Origin: Lysinibacillus antri
GTDB lineage: Bacteria; Bacillota; Bacilli; Bacillales_A; Planococcaceae
Direction of reading: 5' to 3'
Assembly: GCF_003977595.1 (NCBI RefSeq)
Contig: NZ_RYYR01000006.1
Coordinates: 110,718-174,717 of the forward strand
Length of the DNA stretch: 64,000 nucleotides
In this document: piece by piece, positions 10,206 to 22,401 of the stretch
Layout of the letters: each line of letters begins with the position of its first letter
Numbering within the stretch: the first letter of the stretch is position 1
Translations under genes and position numbers: made by a program
Notes under the pieces: model-generated
Told to the model about the DNA's origin: nothing
The model's database searches: none
What the model saw: only the letters and a program-made list of their open reading frames with translations

Positions 10206-10319
10206 ATTATGCAAGTTAGGGCGGGGGTAATATGCTGCCTGCCCTATTTTCAAATAAACAATTAATTGTTGAGCTTCGGAAAGTCGTTAGAGGACTTATA
10301 CTAAAGGGAGGTAGGCTCC

Positions 10320-13300
10320 TTGATAGACGTTAATGAATTTGAATATATGAAAATCGGTTTAGCTTCACCTGACAAGATTCGTTCATGGTCATATGGAGAA
10401 GTAAAAAAACCTGAAACAATTAACTATCGTACTTTAAAACCAGAAAAAGATGGTCTGTTTTGTGAACGTATTTTCGGTCCTACAAAAGACTGGGAATGTC
10501 ACTGTGGTAAATACAAACGTGTTCGCTATAAAGGGGTAGTTTGTGACCGTTGTGGTGTAGAAGTTACACGCGCAAAAGTTCGTCGTGAACGCATGGGGCA
10601 TATTGAATTAGCAGCTCCTGTTTCACATATTTGGTACTTTAAAGGTATTCCAAGCCGTATGGGTCTTATCCTTGATATGTCTCCGCGTGCTTTAGAAGAA
10701 GTAATTTATTTTGCATCTTATGTTGTGATCGATTCAGGAGAAACTTCATTAGAAAAGAAACAATTACTTTCAGAAAAAGAATACCGTGCATACCGTGAAA
10801 AATTCGGAAATGGCTTTGAAGCTGCTATGGGTGCAGAAGCTATTAAAAAACTTCTAGAACTAATTGATTTAGAAGATGAAACAAATTCTTTAAAAGAAGA
10901 GTTAAAAACTGCACAAGGTCAACGTCGTACGCGTGCAATTAAACGTCTTGAAGTAATTGAATCATTCCGTAACTCTGGAAATAAACCAGAATGGATGATT
11001 TTAGAAGTTCTACCTGTAATTCCACCAGAGCTTCGTCCAATGGTGCAATTAGATGGTGGTCGTTTTGCAACTTCTGACTTAAATGACCTGTACCGTCGTG
11101 TAATTAACCGTAACAATCGTTTAAAACGTTTATTAGACCTTGGTGCACCAAGCATTATCGTACAAAACGAAAAACGTATGTTACAAGAAGCGGTAGATGC
11201 TTTAATTGATAACGGTCGTCGTGGTCGTCCAGTTACGGGACCAGGGAACCGTCCATTAAAATCCCTTTCACATATGTTAAAAGGGAAACAAGGGCGTTTC
11301 CGTCAAAACTTACTAGGTAAACGTGTTGACTATTCTGGTCGTTCGGTTATCGTAGTAGGTCCAAACTTAAAAATGTATCAATGTGGTCTTCCAAAAGAAA
11401 TGGCGATTGAGTTATTCAAGCCTTTCGTTATGAAAGAACTTGTTGAGCGTGGTCTTGCCCACAACATTAAAAGTGCAAAACGTAAAATTGAACGTCTGCA
11501 CAATGAAGTTTGGGACGTTTTAGAAGATGTAATTCGTGAGCACCCAGTTTTATTAAACCGTGCACCGACATTACACCGACTTGGTATTCAAGCATTCGAA
11601 CCAACATTAGTAGAAGGTCGTGCAATTCGTCTTCACCCATTAGTATGTACAGCTTATAACGCTGACTTTGATGGTGACCAAATGGCGGTTCACGTTCCAT
11701 TATCAGCAGAAGCACAAGCAGAAGCTCGATTACTAATGTTAGCTGCTCAAAACATCTTAAATCCGAAAGATGGTAAACCAGTTGTTACACCGTCTCAGGA
11801 TATGGTATTAGGAAACTACTACTTAACATTAGAACGTGAAGGCGCTCGCGGTGAAGGTTCTGTGTTCTATGGTCCAAATGAAGTGTTAATTGCATATCAA
11901 ACTGGTAACGTTCATTTACACACTCGTATTGCAGTTAAAGCAAGTTCATTTAAAAACCCAACGTTTACTGAAGAACAAAATAATATGTTCTTATTAACTA
12001 CGGTTGGTAAGGTAATTTTCAATGAGATTCTTCCTGAATCATTCCCTTACATTAATGAACCGACTTCTACAAACCTAGAACAAAAAACACCTGAGAAATA
12101 CTTTGCAAACTTAACAATTGGTGAAGAAACGCTAAATGAGTTACAAGCTTCTGAGGAATACCAAGCACTTTCAGAGGACGACAAAATTGCTGCACAACGT
12201 AAAGCAGTGTTACAAAGACACTTTGCAAGCGTTAAGCCAATTAGTCCATTCCGTAAAAAGTTCCTAGGAAATATCATTGCGGAAGTATTTAAACGATTCC
12301 ACATTACAGAAACGTCTAAAATGCTTGACCGTATGAAAGATCTAGGATTTAAATATTCAACAAAAGCTGGTATTACCGTGGCAATTTCAGACATCGTGGT
12401 ATTACCAGAGAAAAATAAAATCTTAGAAGAAGCGCAGAAAAAAGTAGATAAAGTATTAGTTCAATTCCGTCGTGGTTTAATTACGGAAGAAGAGCGTTAT
12501 GACCGCGTTATCTCAAGCTGGTCTGCAGCAAAAGATGACATTCAAGGAAAACTGATGGATTCTTTACCGGACACGAACCCTATCTTCATGATGAGTGATT
12601 CCGGTGCCCGTGGTAACGCATCGAACTTTACGCAGCTAGCTGGTATGCGTGGTTTAATGGCCAACCCGGCTGGTCGTATTATCGAACTTCCAATCAAATC
12701 TTCATTCCGTGAAGGTTTAACGGTATTAGAGTACTTCATCTCTACTCATGGTGCGCGTAAAGGTTTAGCCGATACAGCCCTAAAAACAGCCGATTCAGGT
12801 TACTTAACTCGTCGACTAGTAGACGTAGCACAGGATGTTATTGTTCGTGAAGACGATTGTGGAACGGACCGTGGTTTAACAATTGGTGCTTTAATGGAAG
12901 GTACTGAAGTGATCGAAGCGTTAGATGAGCGTATTATCGGTCGTCATACGAAGAAAACAATTCGTCATCCTGAAACAGGTGAAGTTATTTTAGAGCGTGA
13001 TGAATTAATCACTCAAGATATCGCACGTGTTATTGAAGATGCGGGTATTGAAGAAGTAACAATTCGTTCTGCATTCACATGTAATACAAAACATGGTGTA
13101 TGTAAAAAATGTTATGGTATTAACTTAGCAACAGGTGAAGAGGTAGAAGTGGGTGAAGCGGTAGGTATTATCGCGGCTCAATCTATCGGGGAACCAGGTA
13201 CACAATTAACAATGCGTACATTCCATACAGGTGGGGTTGCTGGTAACGATATTACACAAGGTCTTCCACGTATCCAAGAGATTTTCGAATCGCGTAATCC

Positions 13301-14009
13301 GAAAGGGCAAGCGGTTATTTCTGAAATCACAGGTACGGTTTCTGAAATTGAAGAAATCCGTGAAGGCTTAAAAGAAGTTACAGTGCAAGGCGAAATCGAA
13401 ACACGTAAATATCAAGCACCTTACAATGCTCGCTTAAAAGTAGTTGTGGGTGATGCGATTAAACCTGGTCAAATCCTTTCTGAAGGTTCTATCGATCCAA
13501 AACAATTATTAAAAGTAAAAGACGTTGCAACGGTTCAAGAGTACTTATTAAAAGAAGTACAAAAAGTTTATCGTATGCAAGGGGTAGAAATTGGCGATAA
13601 ACATATCGAAGTAATGGTACGTCAAATGTTACGTAAAGTTCGCGTAATTGAAGCGGGCGATACGGATCTATTACCAGGTTCATTACTTGATATTCACCAA
13701 TTTACGGACGCAAACAAAGAAGCAATTATTAATGGAAGAGTTCCAGCTACTTGTCGTCCAGTAATCCTAGGTATTACGAAAGCTTCACTAGAAACAGAAT
13801 CATTCTTATCTGCTGCATCATTCCAAGAAACAACTCGTGTGTTAACGGATGCTGCAATTAAAGGTAAGCGTGATGAGCTATTAGGTCTGAAGGAAAATGT
13901 AATTATCGGTAAACTAGTTCCAGCTGGTACTGGTATGCAACGATATCGTCAAATTCGTATCGAAGAAGACCCAATGGATTTAGAAGAAGAGTTTTCTTCT
14001 GTAGAATAA
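10320..14009 (+). CDS. rpoC: DNA-directed RNA polymerase subunit beta'
   Basis: Largest polymerase subunit, 1229 aa, starting at TTG 10320 after GGGAGG as in B. subtilis. Contains the N-terminal zinc ribbon ([20 protein letters not shown], about residues 59-78), the catalytic Mg2+ triad N447-ADFDGD-453, the bridge helix/trigger loop region ([15 protein letters not shown]), and the second zinc cluster (CGTDRG ... [11 protein letters not shown]). Compared with B. subtilis it has roughly 30 extra residues near residue 600 ([22 protein letters not shown]). No truncation seen. Confidence 0.98.
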   Translation: MIDVNEFEYMKIGLASPDKIRSWSYGEVKKPETINYRTLKPEKDGLFCERIFGPTKDWECHCGKYKRVRYKGVVCDRCGVEVTRAKVRRERMGHIELAAPVSHIWYFKGIPSRMGLILDMSPRALEEVIYFASYVVIDSGETSLEKKQLLSEKEYRAYREKFGNGFEAAMGAEAIKKLLELIDLEDETNSLKEELKTAQGQRRTRAIKRLEVIESFRNSGNKPEWMILEVLPVIPPELRPMVQLDGGRFATSDLNDLYRRVINRNNRLKRLLDLGAPSIIVQNEKRMLQEAVDALIDNGRRGRPVTGPGNRPLKSLSHMLKGKQGRFRQNLLGKRVDYSGRSVIVVGPNLKMYQCGLPKEMAIELFKPFVMKELVERGLAHNIKSAKRKIERLHNEVWDVLEDVIREHPVLLNRAPTLHRLGIQAFEPTLVEGRAIRLHPLVCTAYNADFDGDQMAVHVPLSAEAQAEARLLMLAAQNILNPKDGKPVVTPSQDMVLGNYYLTLEREGARGEGSVFYGPNEVLIAYQTGNVHLHTRIAVKASSFKNPTFTEEQNNMFLLTTVGKVIFNEILPESFPYINEPTSTNLEQKTPEKYFANLTIGEETLNELQASEEYQALSEDDKIAAQRKAVLQRHFASVKPISPFRKKFLGNIIAEVFKRFHITETSKMLDRMKDLGFKYSTKAGITVAISDIVVLPEKNKILEEAQKKVDKVLVQFRRGLITEEERYDRVISSWSAAKDDIQGKLMDSLPDTNPIFMMSDSGARGNASNFTQLAGMRGLMANPAGRIIELPIKSSFREGLTVLEYFISTHGARKGLADTALKTADSGYLTRRLVDVAQDVIVREDDCGTDRGLTIGALMEGTEVIEALDERIIGRHTKKTIRHPETGEVILERDELITQDIARVIEDAGIEEVTIRSAFTCNTKHGVCKKCYGINLATGEEVEVGEAVGIIAAQSIGEPGTQLTMRTFHTGGVAGNDITQGLPRIQEIFESRNPKGQAVISEITGTVSEIEEIREGLKEVTVQGEIETRKYQAPYNARLKVVVGDAIKPGQILSEGSIDPKQLLKVKDVATVQEYLLKEVQKVYRMQGVEIGDKHIEVMVRQMLRKVRVIEAGDTDLLPGSLLDIHQFTDANKEAIINGRVPATCRPVILGITKASLETESFLSAASFQETTRVLTDAAIKGKRDELLGLKENVIIGKLVPAGTGMQRYRQIRIEEDPMDLEEEFSSVE

Positions 14010-14039
14010 TCATTTGTAATTAGCTATATTTAATATTTT

Positions 14040-14066
14040 CTCGGGTGGTATAAAACTCCGCCCGAG
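14040..14066 (+). terminator. Hairpin after rpoC (weak terminator)
   Basis: CTCGGGTGG (14040-14048) pairs with CCGCCCGAG (14058-14066) with one GU. The tail is A/T mixed rather than a T-run, so termination may be partial. Confidence 0.5.
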
Positions 14067-14084
14067 AAATCTTAATAAAAATAT

Positions 14085-14113
14085 TTGACAGTTTAAATTA
14101 ATAGTGTTAATAT
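14085..14113 (+). promoter_or_regulatory. Sigma-A promoter upstream of ybxF-str operon
   Basis: TTGACA (14085-14090), 17-nt spacer, TAATAT (14108-14113), 45 nt before the ybxF start. A strong match that suggests the str operon has its own promoter after rpoC. Confidence 0.7.
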
Positions 14114-14158
14114 ACTTAAGGTTGATAGTTAACTGTCTGTACTTCGGAGGATATGAGA

Positions 14159-14410
14159 ATGTCTTATGAAAAAGTTAAACAGGCTAGTAAAACAATCATA
14201 GGTACAAAGCAAGCAGTAAAAGCAATCCGTGCTGGTCAAGTTGCAGAACTTTTTATAGCGCTTGATGCAGACAGCTGGGTAACCGATCCAGTTGTTATTC
14301 TTGCAAAAGAAGTCGGCGTACCAGTGAGTCTCGTTGAGTCGAAAAATGAGCTTGGCAAAGCGTGTGGTATTCATGTTGGTGCTGCGGTAGTTGCAATTGC
14401 TGTAAGTTAG
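14159..14410 (+). CDS. ybxF: L7Ae-family K-turn-binding ribosomal protein (YbxF)
   Basis: L7Ae/L30e-fold protein of 83 aa that binds kink-turn RNA; B. subtilis YbxF is ribosome-associated. Start at ATG 14159 gives [18 protein letters not shown] and 8-nt spacing from CGGAGG; an ATG at 14153 is only 2 nt from the SD. The [18 protein letters not shown]-terminus is the family signature. Always located between rpoC and rpsL in Bacilli, as here. Confidence 0.93.
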   Translation: MSYEKVKQASKTIIGTKQAVKAIRAGQVAELFIALDADSWVTDPVVILAKEVGVPVSLVESKNELGKACGIHVGAAVVAIAVS

Positions 14411-14508
14411 TTTTTGTGTGGAAAACACAAAGACTTTGTTTTTACCCTAAAAATGAACCACCTGGATGTGTGGTATTAACAAGGAATATATGAAGGGAGG
14501 AATAACCG

Positions 14509-14928
14509 ATGCCTACAATTAACCAATTGGTACGTAAGCCTCGTAAATCCAAAACAACGAAATCAAATTCACCTGCGTTAAACAAGGGATATAACAGCTT
14601 TAAAAAATCTTTAACAGATGTTAACTCTCCTCAAAAACGTGGAGTTTGTACTCGTGTTGGTACAATGACACCGAAAAAACCAAACTCAGCGCTTCGTAAA
14701 TATGCGCGTGTACGCTTAACTAACCAAATCGAAGTTACAGCTTACATTCCTGGTGAAGGTCACAACTTACAAGAACACAGCGTAGTATTAATCCGCGGTG
14801 GACGAGTAAAAGACTTACCAGGGGTACGTTACCATATCGTTCGTGGTGCTCTTGATACTGCTGGTGTAAACGGTCGTATGCAATCACGTTCTCTATACGG
14901 TACAAAACGTCCAAAAGAAAAAAAATAA
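14509..14928 (+). CDS. rpsL: 30S ribosomal protein S12
   Basis: Decoding-centre protein, 139 aa, Firmicute length. [10 protein letters not shown] holds K56 (E. coli K42) and [10 protein letters not shown] holds K101 (E. coli K87), both the wild-type streptomycin-sensitive residues. The gap before it contains short GTG-rich inverted repeats but no terminator. Confidence 0.97.
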   Translation: MPTINQLVRKPRKSKTTKSNSPALNKGYNSFKKSLTDVNSPQKRGVCTRVGTMTPKKPNSALRKYARVRLTNQIEVTAYIPGEGHNLQEHSVVLIRGGRVKDLPGVRYHIVRGALDTAGVNGRMQSRSLYGTKRPKEKK

Positions 14929-14963
14929 TTTAGTTTCCTAAAAGTTGCCTTTGTTGGACGTAA

Positions 14964-15006
14964 CAGATTTTGAATAGATTGAATCGTGCGCACGATTCAA
15001 AATCTG
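14964..15006 (+). repeat. Nested palindromes between rpsL and rpsG
   Basis: A perfect 22-bp palindrome (TTGAATCGTGC plus its complement, 14979-15000) sits inside a second perfect inverted repeat, CAGATTTTGAA (14964-14974) with TTCAAAATCTG (14996-15006). The arms overlap, so in RNA the two hairpins would be alternatives. No T-run follows. Confidence 0.8.
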
Positions 15007-15095
15007 GACGTATAAATAGTGCGAAACTGCACAATTATACAATGGCAAACTTAAATCTCTTATTAAATAGATAATTCTTGAAAGGAGGAAAACAC

Positions 15096-15566
15096 ATGCC
15101 TCGTAAAGGTCCTGTTTCCAAACGTGACGTGTTACCAGATCCAATTTATAATTCAAAACTAGTAACTCGTTTAATCAATAAAATGATGATTGATGGTAAA
15201 AGAGGTACTTCTCAAAAAATTCTTTATGGAGCGTTCGAATTAGTTAAAGAGCGTTCTGGTAAAGAAGCTTTAGAAGTATTCGAAGCTGCATTAAACAATG
15301 TAATGCCAGTTCTTGAAGTACGTGCTCGCCGTGTTGGTGGTTCTAACTACCAAGTACCAGTTGAAGTTCGTCCAGAACGTCGTGTTACATTAGGTCTTCG
15401 CTATTTAGTTAACTATTCTCGTCTTCGTGGTGAAAAAACTATGGAAGAGCGTTTAGCTAATGAAATCTTAGATGCATCTAACAACACAGGTGCTTCAGTT
15501 AAGAAACGTGAAGATATGCATAAAATGGCAGAAGCTAACAAAGCGTTTGCTCACTATCGTTGGTAA
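15096..15566 (+). CDS. rpsG: 30S ribosomal protein S7
   Basis: Primary binder of the 3' domain of 16S rRNA and, in E. coli, the autogenous regulator of the str operon. ATG 15096 after AAAGGAGGAAAACAC gives 156 aa, the family length; the in-frame TTG at 15078 precedes the SD. Conserved [20 protein letters not shown] and [17 protein letters not shown] are present. Confidence 0.97.
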   Translation: MPRKGPVSKRDVLPDPIYNSKLVTRLINKMMIDGKRGTSQKILYGAFELVKERSGKEALEVFEAALNNVMPVLEVRARRVGGSNYQVPVEVRPERRVTLGLRYLVNYSRLRGEKTMEERLANEILDASNNTGASVKKREDMHKMAEANKAFAHYRW

Positions 15567-15572
15567 TTTAGA

Positions 15573-15601
15573 CTACGTGCTAGTGGTAAGCTAGTACGTA
15601 G
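15573..15601 (+). repeat. Hairpin between rpsG and fusA
   Basis: CTACGTGCTAG (15573-15583) pairs with CTAGTACGTAG (15591-15601) with one GU and a 7-nt loop. No poly-T follows. Possibly a processing or stability element of the str transcript. Confidence 0.65.
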
Positions 15602-15659
15602 ATTTAAATATATAATTCAACAACTAGTCTATACCCAATATGGAAGGAGAAAATTTCCT

Positions 15660-17738
15660 ATGAAACGCGAATTCTCACTAGAGAATACACGTAATATTGG
15701 GATCATGGCTCACATTGATGCTGGTAAAACAACAACAACTGAGCGTATCCTTTATTACACTGGTAAGATCCACAAAATCGGTGAAACTCACGAAGGTGCC
15801 TCTCAAATGGACTGGATGGAGCAAGAGCAAGAACGTGGTATCACAATCACGTCTGCTGCTACAACAGCTCAATGGAAAGGCAATCGCGTAAATATCATCG
15901 ACACACCAGGACACGTAGACTTCACAGTAGAAGTTGAACGTTCATTGCGTGTACTTGACGGAGCTGTAACAGTTCTTGATGCTCAATCTGGTGTTGAGCC
16001 TCAAACTGAAACTGTATGGCGTCAAGCTACAACTTACGGTGTTCCACGTATCGTATTCGTTAACAAAATGGATAAAATCGGTGCAGATTTCTTATATTCT
16101 GTTGGTACACTTCGCGATCGTTTACAAGCAAATGCTCACCCAATTCAATTACCAATCGGTGCTGAAGATGCATTCGAAGCAATTATCGATTTAGTTGAAA
16201 TGAAAGCTATTTTCTATGGTAACGACCTTGGAACTGATATTCAAGAGCGTGAAATCCCAGAAGAATACAAAGCACAAGCTGAAGAATACCGTGAAAAATT
16301 AGTAGAAGCTGTAGCAGAACTTGATGAAGACCTTATGGAAAAATACTTTGCTGGTGAAGAAATCACTATTGAAGAACTTAAAGCAGGTATCCGTAAAGCT
16401 ACTCTATCTGTACAATTCTACCCAGTTATTTGTGGTACAGCATTCAAAAACAAAGGTGTTCAATTAATGTTAGATGCTGTAATTGACTATCTACCAGCTC
16501 CAACTGATGTAGAGTCAATTAAAGGTATCGATCCTGATACTGGCGATGAGCTAGTTCGTCATTCAAATGATGAAGAGCCATTTGCTGCTTTAGCATTCAA
16601 AGTTATGACTGACCCTTATGTTGGTAAATTAACATTCTTCCGTGTGTACTCTGGTATTTTAGATTCAGGTTCATATGTGAAAAACTCTACAAAAGGTAAA
16701 CGTGAACGTGTAGGTCGTATCCTACAAATGCACGCGAACTCTCGTGAAGAAATTGCTAAAGTATTCGCAGGAGATATCGCAGCGGCTGTAGGTCTTAAAG
16801 ATACTACTACTGGTGACACTCTTTGTGACGAGAAAAATCTTGTTATTTTAGAGTCTATGGAATTCCCAGAACCAGTTATCTCTTTATCTGTAGAACCAAA
16901 ATCAAAAGCTGACCAAGATAAAATGGGACAAGCTTTACAAAAACTTCAAGAAGAAGATCCAACATTCCGTGCACATACTGACCAAGAAACTGGTCAAACA
17001 ATCATCTCTGGTATGGGTGAGCTTCACCTTGACATCCTTGTTGACCGTATGAAACGTGAATTCAAAGTAGAAGCTAATGTGGGTGCTCCACAAGTTTCTT
17101 ACCGTGAAACATTCCGTGGTTCAGCTGCTGTACAAGGTAAATTCACTCGCCAATCTGGTGGACGTGGACAATACGGTGATGTTTGGATTGAATTCTCTCC
17201 AAACGAAGAAGGTAAAGGTTTTGAGTTCGAAAATGCTATCGTTGGTGGGGTTGTACCACGTGAATACATTCCAGCTGTTGAAGCAGGTCTTCGTGACTCG
17301 CTTGACCGTGGTGTAATCGCAGGTTACCCATTAATCGACATCAAAGCGAAGTTATATGATGGTTCATACCATGATGTTGACTCAAACGAAATGGCATTCA
17401 AAATCGCTGCTTCTATGGCTCTAAAAGCTGCAGCTTCTAAATGTAGCCCAGTTCTATTAGAACCAGTTATGAAAGTAGAAGTAGTAATTCCAGAAGAATA
17501 CCTTGGTGATATCATGGGTAACATCACTTCTCGCCGTGGACGCGTAGAAGGTATGGAAGCTCGCGGTAACGCTCAAGTTGTTCGTGCAATGGTACCACTT
17601 GCTGAGATGTTCGGATATGCAACTACATTACGTTCTGCTACACAAGGTCGTGGTGTGTTCTCAATGGTATTCGATCACTATGAAGAAGTACCAAAATCAA
17701 TCTCAGAAGAGATCGTTAAAAAAAATAAAGGTGAATAA
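15660..17738 (+). CDS. fusA: Elongation factor G
   Basis: Translocase GTPase, 692 aa. G1 AHIDAGKT (residues 17-24), G3 [10 protein letters not shown]4 NKMD, then domains II-V with the [24 protein letters not shown] segment of domain IV. Full length with a good AAGGAG SD. Encoded within str in the standard order S7-EF-G-EF-Tu. Confidence 0.98.
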   Translation: MKREFSLENTRNIGIMAHIDAGKTTTTERILYYTGKIHKIGETHEGASQMDWMEQEQERGITITSAATTAQWKGNRVNIIDTPGHVDFTVEVERSLRVLDGAVTVLDAQSGVEPQTETVWRQATTYGVPRIVFVNKMDKIGADFLYSVGTLRDRLQANAHPIQLPIGAEDAFEAIIDLVEMKAIFYGNDLGTDIQEREIPEEYKAQAEEYREKLVEAVAELDEDLMEKYFAGEEITIEELKAGIRKATLSVQFYPVICGTAFKNKGVQLMLDAVIDYLPAPTDVESIKGIDPDTGDELVRHSNDEEPFAALAFKVMTDPYVGKLTFFRVYSGILDSGSYVKNSTKGKRERVGRILQMHANSREEIAKVFAGDIAAAVGLKDTTTGDTLCDEKNLVILESMEFPEPVISLSVEPKSKADQDKMGQALQKLQEEDPTFRAHTDQETGQTIISGMGELHLDILVDRMKREFKVEANVGAPQVSYRETFRGSAAVQGKFTRQSGGRGQYGDVWIEFSPNEEGKGFEFENAIVGGVVPREYIPAVEAGLRDSLDRGVIAGYPLIDIKAKLYDGSYHDVDSNEMAFKIAASMALKAAASKCSPVLLEPVMKVEVVIPEEYLGDIMGNITSRRGRVEGMEARGNAQVVRAMVPLAEMFGYATTLRSATQGRGVFSMVFDHYEEVPKSISEEIVKKNKGE

Positions 17739-17790
17739 TTGAAATTTCATCTTGCTTCAAGTATAAATAATTTGTAAGCTATGATTGACT

Positions 17791-17815
17791 GGCTGAGAAA
17801 GGGCCCTTATCAGCC
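17791..17815 (+). repeat. Short hairpin between fusA and tuf
   Basis: GGCTGA (17791-17796) pairs with TCAGCC (17810-17815) around a GGGCCC core. No T-run. A weak structure recorded because each downstream str intergenic gap carries one. Confidence 0.4.
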
Positions 17816-17877
17816 GGCAGTTATAACATATAAAAACTAAAAAAACTATTAAACACATATTTAGGAGGCTCACTCTA

Positions 17878-19065
17878 ATGGCTAAAGAAAAATTTGACCG
17901 TTCGAAAACGCATGCTAACGTTGGTACAATTGGACACGTTGACCATGGTAAAACTACATTAACTGCTGCTATCGCTACAGTTCTTTCTAAAAAAATGGGC
18001 GGAGAAGCTAAATCATACGCTGATATCGATAATGCTCCAGAAGAAAAAGAACGTGGAATTACTATCAACACTTCTCACGTAGAATATGAAACTGAAACTC
18101 GTCACTATGCACACGTTGACTGCCCAGGACATGCTGACTATGTTAAAAACATGATCACTGGTGCTGCTCAAATGGACGGCGGTATCCTAGTAGTATCTGC
18201 TGCTGATGGTCCAATGCCACAAACTCGTGAACACATCCTTTTATCACGTCAAGTAGGTGTACCTTACTTAGTAGTATTCTTAAACAAATGTGATATGGTT
18301 GATGACGAAGAATTATTAGAATTAGTTGAAATGGAAGTTCGTGACTTATTATCAGAATACGATTTCCCAGGCGACGATGTTCCTGTAATCAAAGGTTCTG
18401 CTCTTAAAGCTCTTGAAGGTGAAGCAGAATGGGAAGAAAAAATTATCGAATTAATGGACGCTGTAGACAGCTATATCCCAACTCCAGAACGTCAAACTGA
18501 CAAACCATTCATGATGCCAGTAGAGGACGTATTCTCTATCACTGGTCGTGGTACAGTTGCTACTGGTCGTGTAGAACGCGGTCAAGTTAAAGTTGGTGAC
18601 GTAGTAGAAATCGTTGGTATCGAAGAAGAAGCTAAATCTACAACTGTTACTGGAGTAGAAATGTTCCGTAAATTATTAGATTATGCTGAAGCTGGTGACA
18701 ACATCGGTGCTTTACTTCGTGGGGTTGCTCGTGAAGACATCCAACGTGGACAAGTATTAGCTAAACCAGGCTCAATCACTCCACACACAACTTTTAAAGC
18801 AGAAGTTTACGTTTTATCAAAAGAAGAGGGTGGCCGTCATACTCCATTCTTCTCTAACTACCGTCCTCAGTTCTACTTCCGTACAACTGACGTAACTGGT
18901 GTTATCAACTTACCAGAAGGCGTAGAAATGGTTATGCCTGGTGACAACATCGAAATGAACGTAGAATTAATCTCTCCAATCGCTCTTGAAGAAGGTACTA
19001 AATTCTCTATCCGTGAGGGTGGCCGTACTGTTGGAGCTGGAGTAGTAGCTTCTATCCAAAAATAA
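17878..19065 (+). CDS. tuf: Elongation factor Tu
   Basis: Delivers aminoacyl-tRNA to the ribosome. 395 aa. G1 GHVDHGKT (residues 19-26), switch [11 protein letters not shown]4 NKCD, and the [12 protein letters not shown]-terminus of domain III are intact. Last gene of the str operon, followed by a strong terminator. Confidence 0.98.
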   Translation: MAKEKFDRSKTHANVGTIGHVDHGKTTLTAAIATVLSKKMGGEAKSYADIDNAPEEKERGITINTSHVEYETETRHYAHVDCPGHADYVKNMITGAAQMDGGILVVSAADGPMPQTREHILLSRQVGVPYLVVFLNKCDMVDDEELLELVEMEVRDLLSEYDFPGDDVPVIKGSALKALEGEAEWEEKIIELMDAVDSYIPTPERQTDKPFMMPVEDVFSITGRGTVATGRVERGQVKVGDVVEIVGIEEEAKSTTVTGVEMFRKLLDYAEAGDNIGALLRGVAREDIQRGQVLAKPGSITPHTTFKAEVYVLSKEEGGRHTPFFSNYRPQFYFRTTDVTGVINLPEGVEMVMPGDNIEMNVELISPIALEEGTKFSIREGGRTVGAGVVASIQK

Positions 19066-19087
19066 TTTTAGCTTATTGCTAATACAA

Positions 19088-19121
19088 ACATCCTATGGGG
19101 ACGCCTGTAGGATGTTTTTTT
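19088..19121 (+). terminator. Terminator after tuf
   Basis: ACATCCTA (19088-19095) pairs with TAGGATGT (19108-19115), then seven T residues. It ends the str operon. Confidence 0.85.
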
Positions 19122-19284
19122 GGGTTCTAATTTCTTCGGTTGGTTATGTACTATAACTAAAATGAATAATGAATATTCAAAATATGTATTTCATTTATGG
19201 ACCTCTATTCTATTATAATAATTGCTAAGGAAAGATTGAGGAAAACTCCTCTTTCTTGAATTTTGTATATTGGGGGATATGTTC

Positions 19285-21468
19285 ATGACTAATTATATTC
19301 AAGTGGGGAATCTTCAAGTAGCTTCAATTCTTTATGATTTTATTAACAATCAAGCACTTCCAGGTAGCGAAGTAGATCAAGAACAGTTTTGGAACGGTTT
19401 TGATGCGTTAATCCATGACTTAACACCGGAAAATAAAGCATTGCTTGTAAAACGTGATGAACTACAAGAAGCAATTAATAACTGGCATAAAGAAAATAAA
19501 GAAAACTTTAATTTTGATGCTTATAAATCTTTCTTACAAGAAATTGGCTATCTTGAGCCGAAAGTAGAAGATTTTAAAATTACAACTGAAAATGTGGATG
19601 AAGCAATTGCAGTACAAGCTGGCCCACAGTTAGTTGTACCTGTAAACAATGCGCGCTATGCAATTAATGCTGCAAATGCACGATGGGGAAGCCTGTATGA
19701 CGCGTTTTATGGCACTGACGCAATTAGTGAAGAAGATGGTGCAGATATCGGCAAAGGGTATAACCCAGTTCGTGGTGAAAAGGTTATTACAAAGTCAAAA
19801 CAATTACTAGATCAAGCTGTTGCATTAAAAGATGCTTCACATATTGATGTAGTCAAATATGCAATTGTTGAAAATAAATTAGCTGCTACATTAGCAACTG
19901 GAGAAACAACAGGACTTGTAGATGAATCAAAACTAGTGGGATACCAAGGAACACTTGAGGAACCAACTGTTTTATTATTCAAAAACAATGACCTACACAT
20001 TGAAGTTCAAATTGACCGTGAACATCCAATAGGGAAAACAGATGCAGCTGGTGTGAAAGATATCGTTCTTGAATCTGCAATTACAACAATTATGGACTGT
20101 GAAGACTCTGTTGCTGCAGTTGATGCAGAAGATAAAGTGTTAGTATATAGCAATTGGTTAGGTTTGATGAAAGGTGATTTAGCTGCAACATTCGAAAAAG
20201 GTACAAAATCGATGACACGTACATTAAATCCTGACCGTACGTATACAGCATTAAATGGCGAAACAATTACGTTATCAGGTCGTTCGTTAATGTTCGTACG
20301 TAATGTTGGTCACTTAATGACAAATAGTGCAATCCTAGATAAAGATGGTCAAGAAGTACCTGAAGGAATTTTAGATGGTGTAATTACTAGCTTAATTGCG
20401 AAACACGAGACTTTAGGGTCAGGAAAATATAAAAACTCACAAAAAGGGTCTATTTATATTGTAAAACCAAAAATGCACGGACCAAAAGAAGTAGCATTTG
20501 CCAATAAGCTATTTGAACGTGTAGAAGACTTAATAGGCTTAGAACGTTTCACATTAAAAATTGGTGTAATGGATGAAGAACGTCGAACATCTTTAAACTT
20601 AAAGGCATGTATTAAAGAAGTTAAAGATCGAGTTGTTTTCATCAATACAGGATTCTTAGATCGTACAGGTGATGAAATCCATACATCTATGGAAGCAGGA
20701 CCTATGATTCGTAAAAATGAAATGAAAACTTCTACTTGGTTACAATCATATGAAAAATCAAATGTAACAGTTGGTCTTGACTGTGGTTTACAAGGTCGTG
20801 CTCAAATTGGTAAAGGTATGTGGGCTATGCCAGATTTAATGGCAGAAATGTTAAAGCAAAAAATTGGTCACTTACAAGCAGGGGCAAATACAGCTTGGGT
20901 TCCATCGCCAACAGCTGCAACGTTACATGCTACACATTATCACCAATTAAATGTAAAAGATGTTCAAAAAGGGTTATCGAGCTCAGAAGACTTCCAAGAT
21001 GCTATCTTACAATTCCCAGTATCACCAACTACAAACTGGAGCCCAGAAGAAATCCAACAAGAGTTAGACAACAACTCTCAAGGTATATTAGGATACGTTG
21101 TGCGTTGGGTAGAACAAGGTGTGGGATGTTCGAAGGTTCCTGATATTAACGATATTGGGCTAATGGAAGACCGTGCAACGCTTCGTATTTCAAGTCAGCA
21201 CGTTGCGAACTGGTTACACCATGGTATTTGTACAGAAGAGCAAGTGTTAGAAACAATGAAACGTATGGCAAAAGTGGTTGACGGACAAAATGCGGATGAT
21301 CCAGAATACCGTCCAATGGCACCAAACTTTGAAGAGTCAGTAGCATTCCAAGCAGCATGTGACTTAGTATTCAAAGGTTATGAGCAGCCAAGTGGTTATA
21401 CGGAGCCAATTCTACACAAAAAACGTTTAGAAGCAAAAGCGAAGTATGGTACAGTAATAGCAAATTAA
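19285..21468 (+). CDS. glcB: Malate synthase G
   Basis: Condenses glyoxylate and acetyl-CoA to malate, feeding the TCA cycle during growth on acetate, fatty acids or glycolate. ATG 19285 ([12 protein letters not shown]) lies 7 nt after GGGGGA; two earlier in-frame starts (19270, 19279) overlap or crowd the SD. 727 aa, the long G-isoform length. Conserved [12 protein letters not shown], the metal-site segment [26 protein letters not shown], and [11 protein letters not shown] are seen. No isocitrate lyase lies nearby in the window. A LysR gene faces it convergently. Confidence 0.95.
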   Translation: MTNYIQVGNLQVASILYDFINNQALPGSEVDQEQFWNGFDALIHDLTPENKALLVKRDELQEAINNWHKENKENFNFDAYKSFLQEIGYLEPKVEDFKITTENVDEAIAVQAGPQLVVPVNNARYAINAANARWGSLYDAFYGTDAISEEDGADIGKGYNPVRGEKVITKSKQLLDQAVALKDASHIDVVKYAIVENKLAATLATGETTGLVDESKLVGYQGTLEEPTVLLFKNNDLHIEVQIDREHPIGKTDAAGVKDIVLESAITTIMDCEDSVAAVDAEDKVLVYSNWLGLMKGDLAATFEKGTKSMTRTLNPDRTYTALNGETITLSGRSLMFVRNVGHLMTNSAILDKDGQEVPEGILDGVITSLIAKHETLGSGKYKNSQKGSIYIVKPKMHGPKEVAFANKLFERVEDLIGLERFTLKIGVMDEERRTSLNLKACIKEVKDRVVFINTGFLDRTGDEIHTSMEAGPMIRKNEMKTSTWLQSYEKSNVTVGLDCGLQGRAQIGKGMWAMPDLMAEMLKQKIGHLQAGANTAWVPSPTAATLHATHYHQLNVKDVQKGLSSSEDFQDAILQFPVSPTTNWSPEEIQQELDNNSQGILGYVVRWVEQGVGCSKVPDINDIGLMEDRATLRISSQHVANWLHHGICTEEQVLETMKRMAKVVDGQNADDPEYRPMAPNFEESVAFQAACDLVFKGYEQPSGYTEPILHKKRLEAKAKYGTVIAN

Positions 21469-21474
21469 AAATAA

Positions 21475-21509
21475 AAAGACATTATCTCTTGAAGGGGATA
21501 ATGTCTTTT
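21475..21509. terminator. Bidirectional terminator between glcB and the LysR gene
   Basis: AAAAGACATTATC (21475-21487) pairs perfectly with GATAATGTCTTTT (21497-21509). A- and T-rich flanks on both sides suit termination of both convergent genes. Confidence 0.85.
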
Positions 21510-21513
21510 AATT

Positions 21514-22401
21514 TTACTGGCGAATAAAATCATGAGCTAGTGCAATAAATTCTCGCACTGCAAAGGATAAATATTTATTTTTCTTCCATGTCATACCGAG
21601 CTCTAAATAAATAGTTTCCTCATTAAAAGGAATTGCTACAATCGTATCATATTGAATTTTCTCGCAAATTCGCTTTGGTAACAGCGCAATACCAAGCTTT
21701 GCTGCCACCATTTCGATAATTAAATCCTTCTGAGATGTTTCGCATGCAATTGTAGGGAAAAACCCACTTTTTGCGCATTCATCAATTATCCGATCATACA
21801 ACGTAAAATCATTTCGATAAATAATAAATGCTTCCTTTTCCAATTCTGCCAATTGTACAGAAGGACGAACAGCAAGCGGGTGATCTCGATGAACAATTAA
21901 CATTAATGGATCTTTTAATATACCAATTGCCTCTAAGTTTTCGTTTGCCACACTTAAATTACAGATGAGTCCGATATCTAATTCTCCTGCTTCAACGCCT
22001 ACTCGAATTTTCTTCGATCCAACTTCCGTTAAAATAAGTTCAATATAAGGATACTGTTCTTTGTATTGACTCACTAATTTCGAAAAAAATTCTGAACCTA
22101 CAATAGGCGGAATACCAATACGAATTTGTCCTTTTTTCAATTCCATTAAATCCGTAAGCTCGGATCTTAAATTTTTAAACGCTTCCAGTACATGTTGTGC
22201 ATTGATTAAGACTGCTCGTCCTGCATCTGTCAATTCTAATTGTTTTGAGGAACGGTAAAACAAAGGAACCCCAAGTTCAGCTTCTAAGTTTTGAATGGCC
22301 TTGCTGATTGAAGGCTGGGATACATGTAAAGTAGAAGCGGCTTTTGTGAAGCTTAAATGTTTCGCAACTTCTGAAAAGTATTCAATCTGACGTATATCCA
22401 A
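21514..22401 (-). CDS. LysR-family transcriptional regulator
   Basis: One-component activator/repressor. N-terminal winged HTH (MDIRQIEYFSEVAKHLSFTKAA, then STLHVSQPSISKAIQNLEAELGVPLF), followed by a periplasmic-binding-like effector domain. On the minus strand the SD AAAGGAG favours TTG at 22401 (MDIRQIEYF, 295 aa); an in-frame TTG at 22410 abuts the SD. It is convergent with glcB and divergent from the two-component system, so its targets cannot be assigned from position. The effector is unknown. Confidence 0.9.
   Translation of the reverse strand: MDIRQIEYFSEVAKHLSFTKAASTLHVSQPSISKAIQNLEAELGVPLFYRSSKQLELTDAGRAVLINAQHVLEAFKNLRSELTDLMELKKGQIRIGIPPIVGSEFFSKLVSQYKEQYPYIELILTEVGSKKIRVGVEAGELDIGLICNLSVANENLEAIGILKDPLMLIVHRDHPLAVRPSVQLAELEKEAFIIYRNDFTLYDRIIDECAKSGFFPTIACETSQKDLIIEMVAAKLGIALLPKRICEKIQYDTIVAIPFNEETIYLELGMTWKKNKYLSFAVREFIALAHDFIRQ

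Noticed and set aside
20820..21143. 107-codon frame inside malate synthase G
   Set aside because: Out-of-frame shadow of glcB with no SD.
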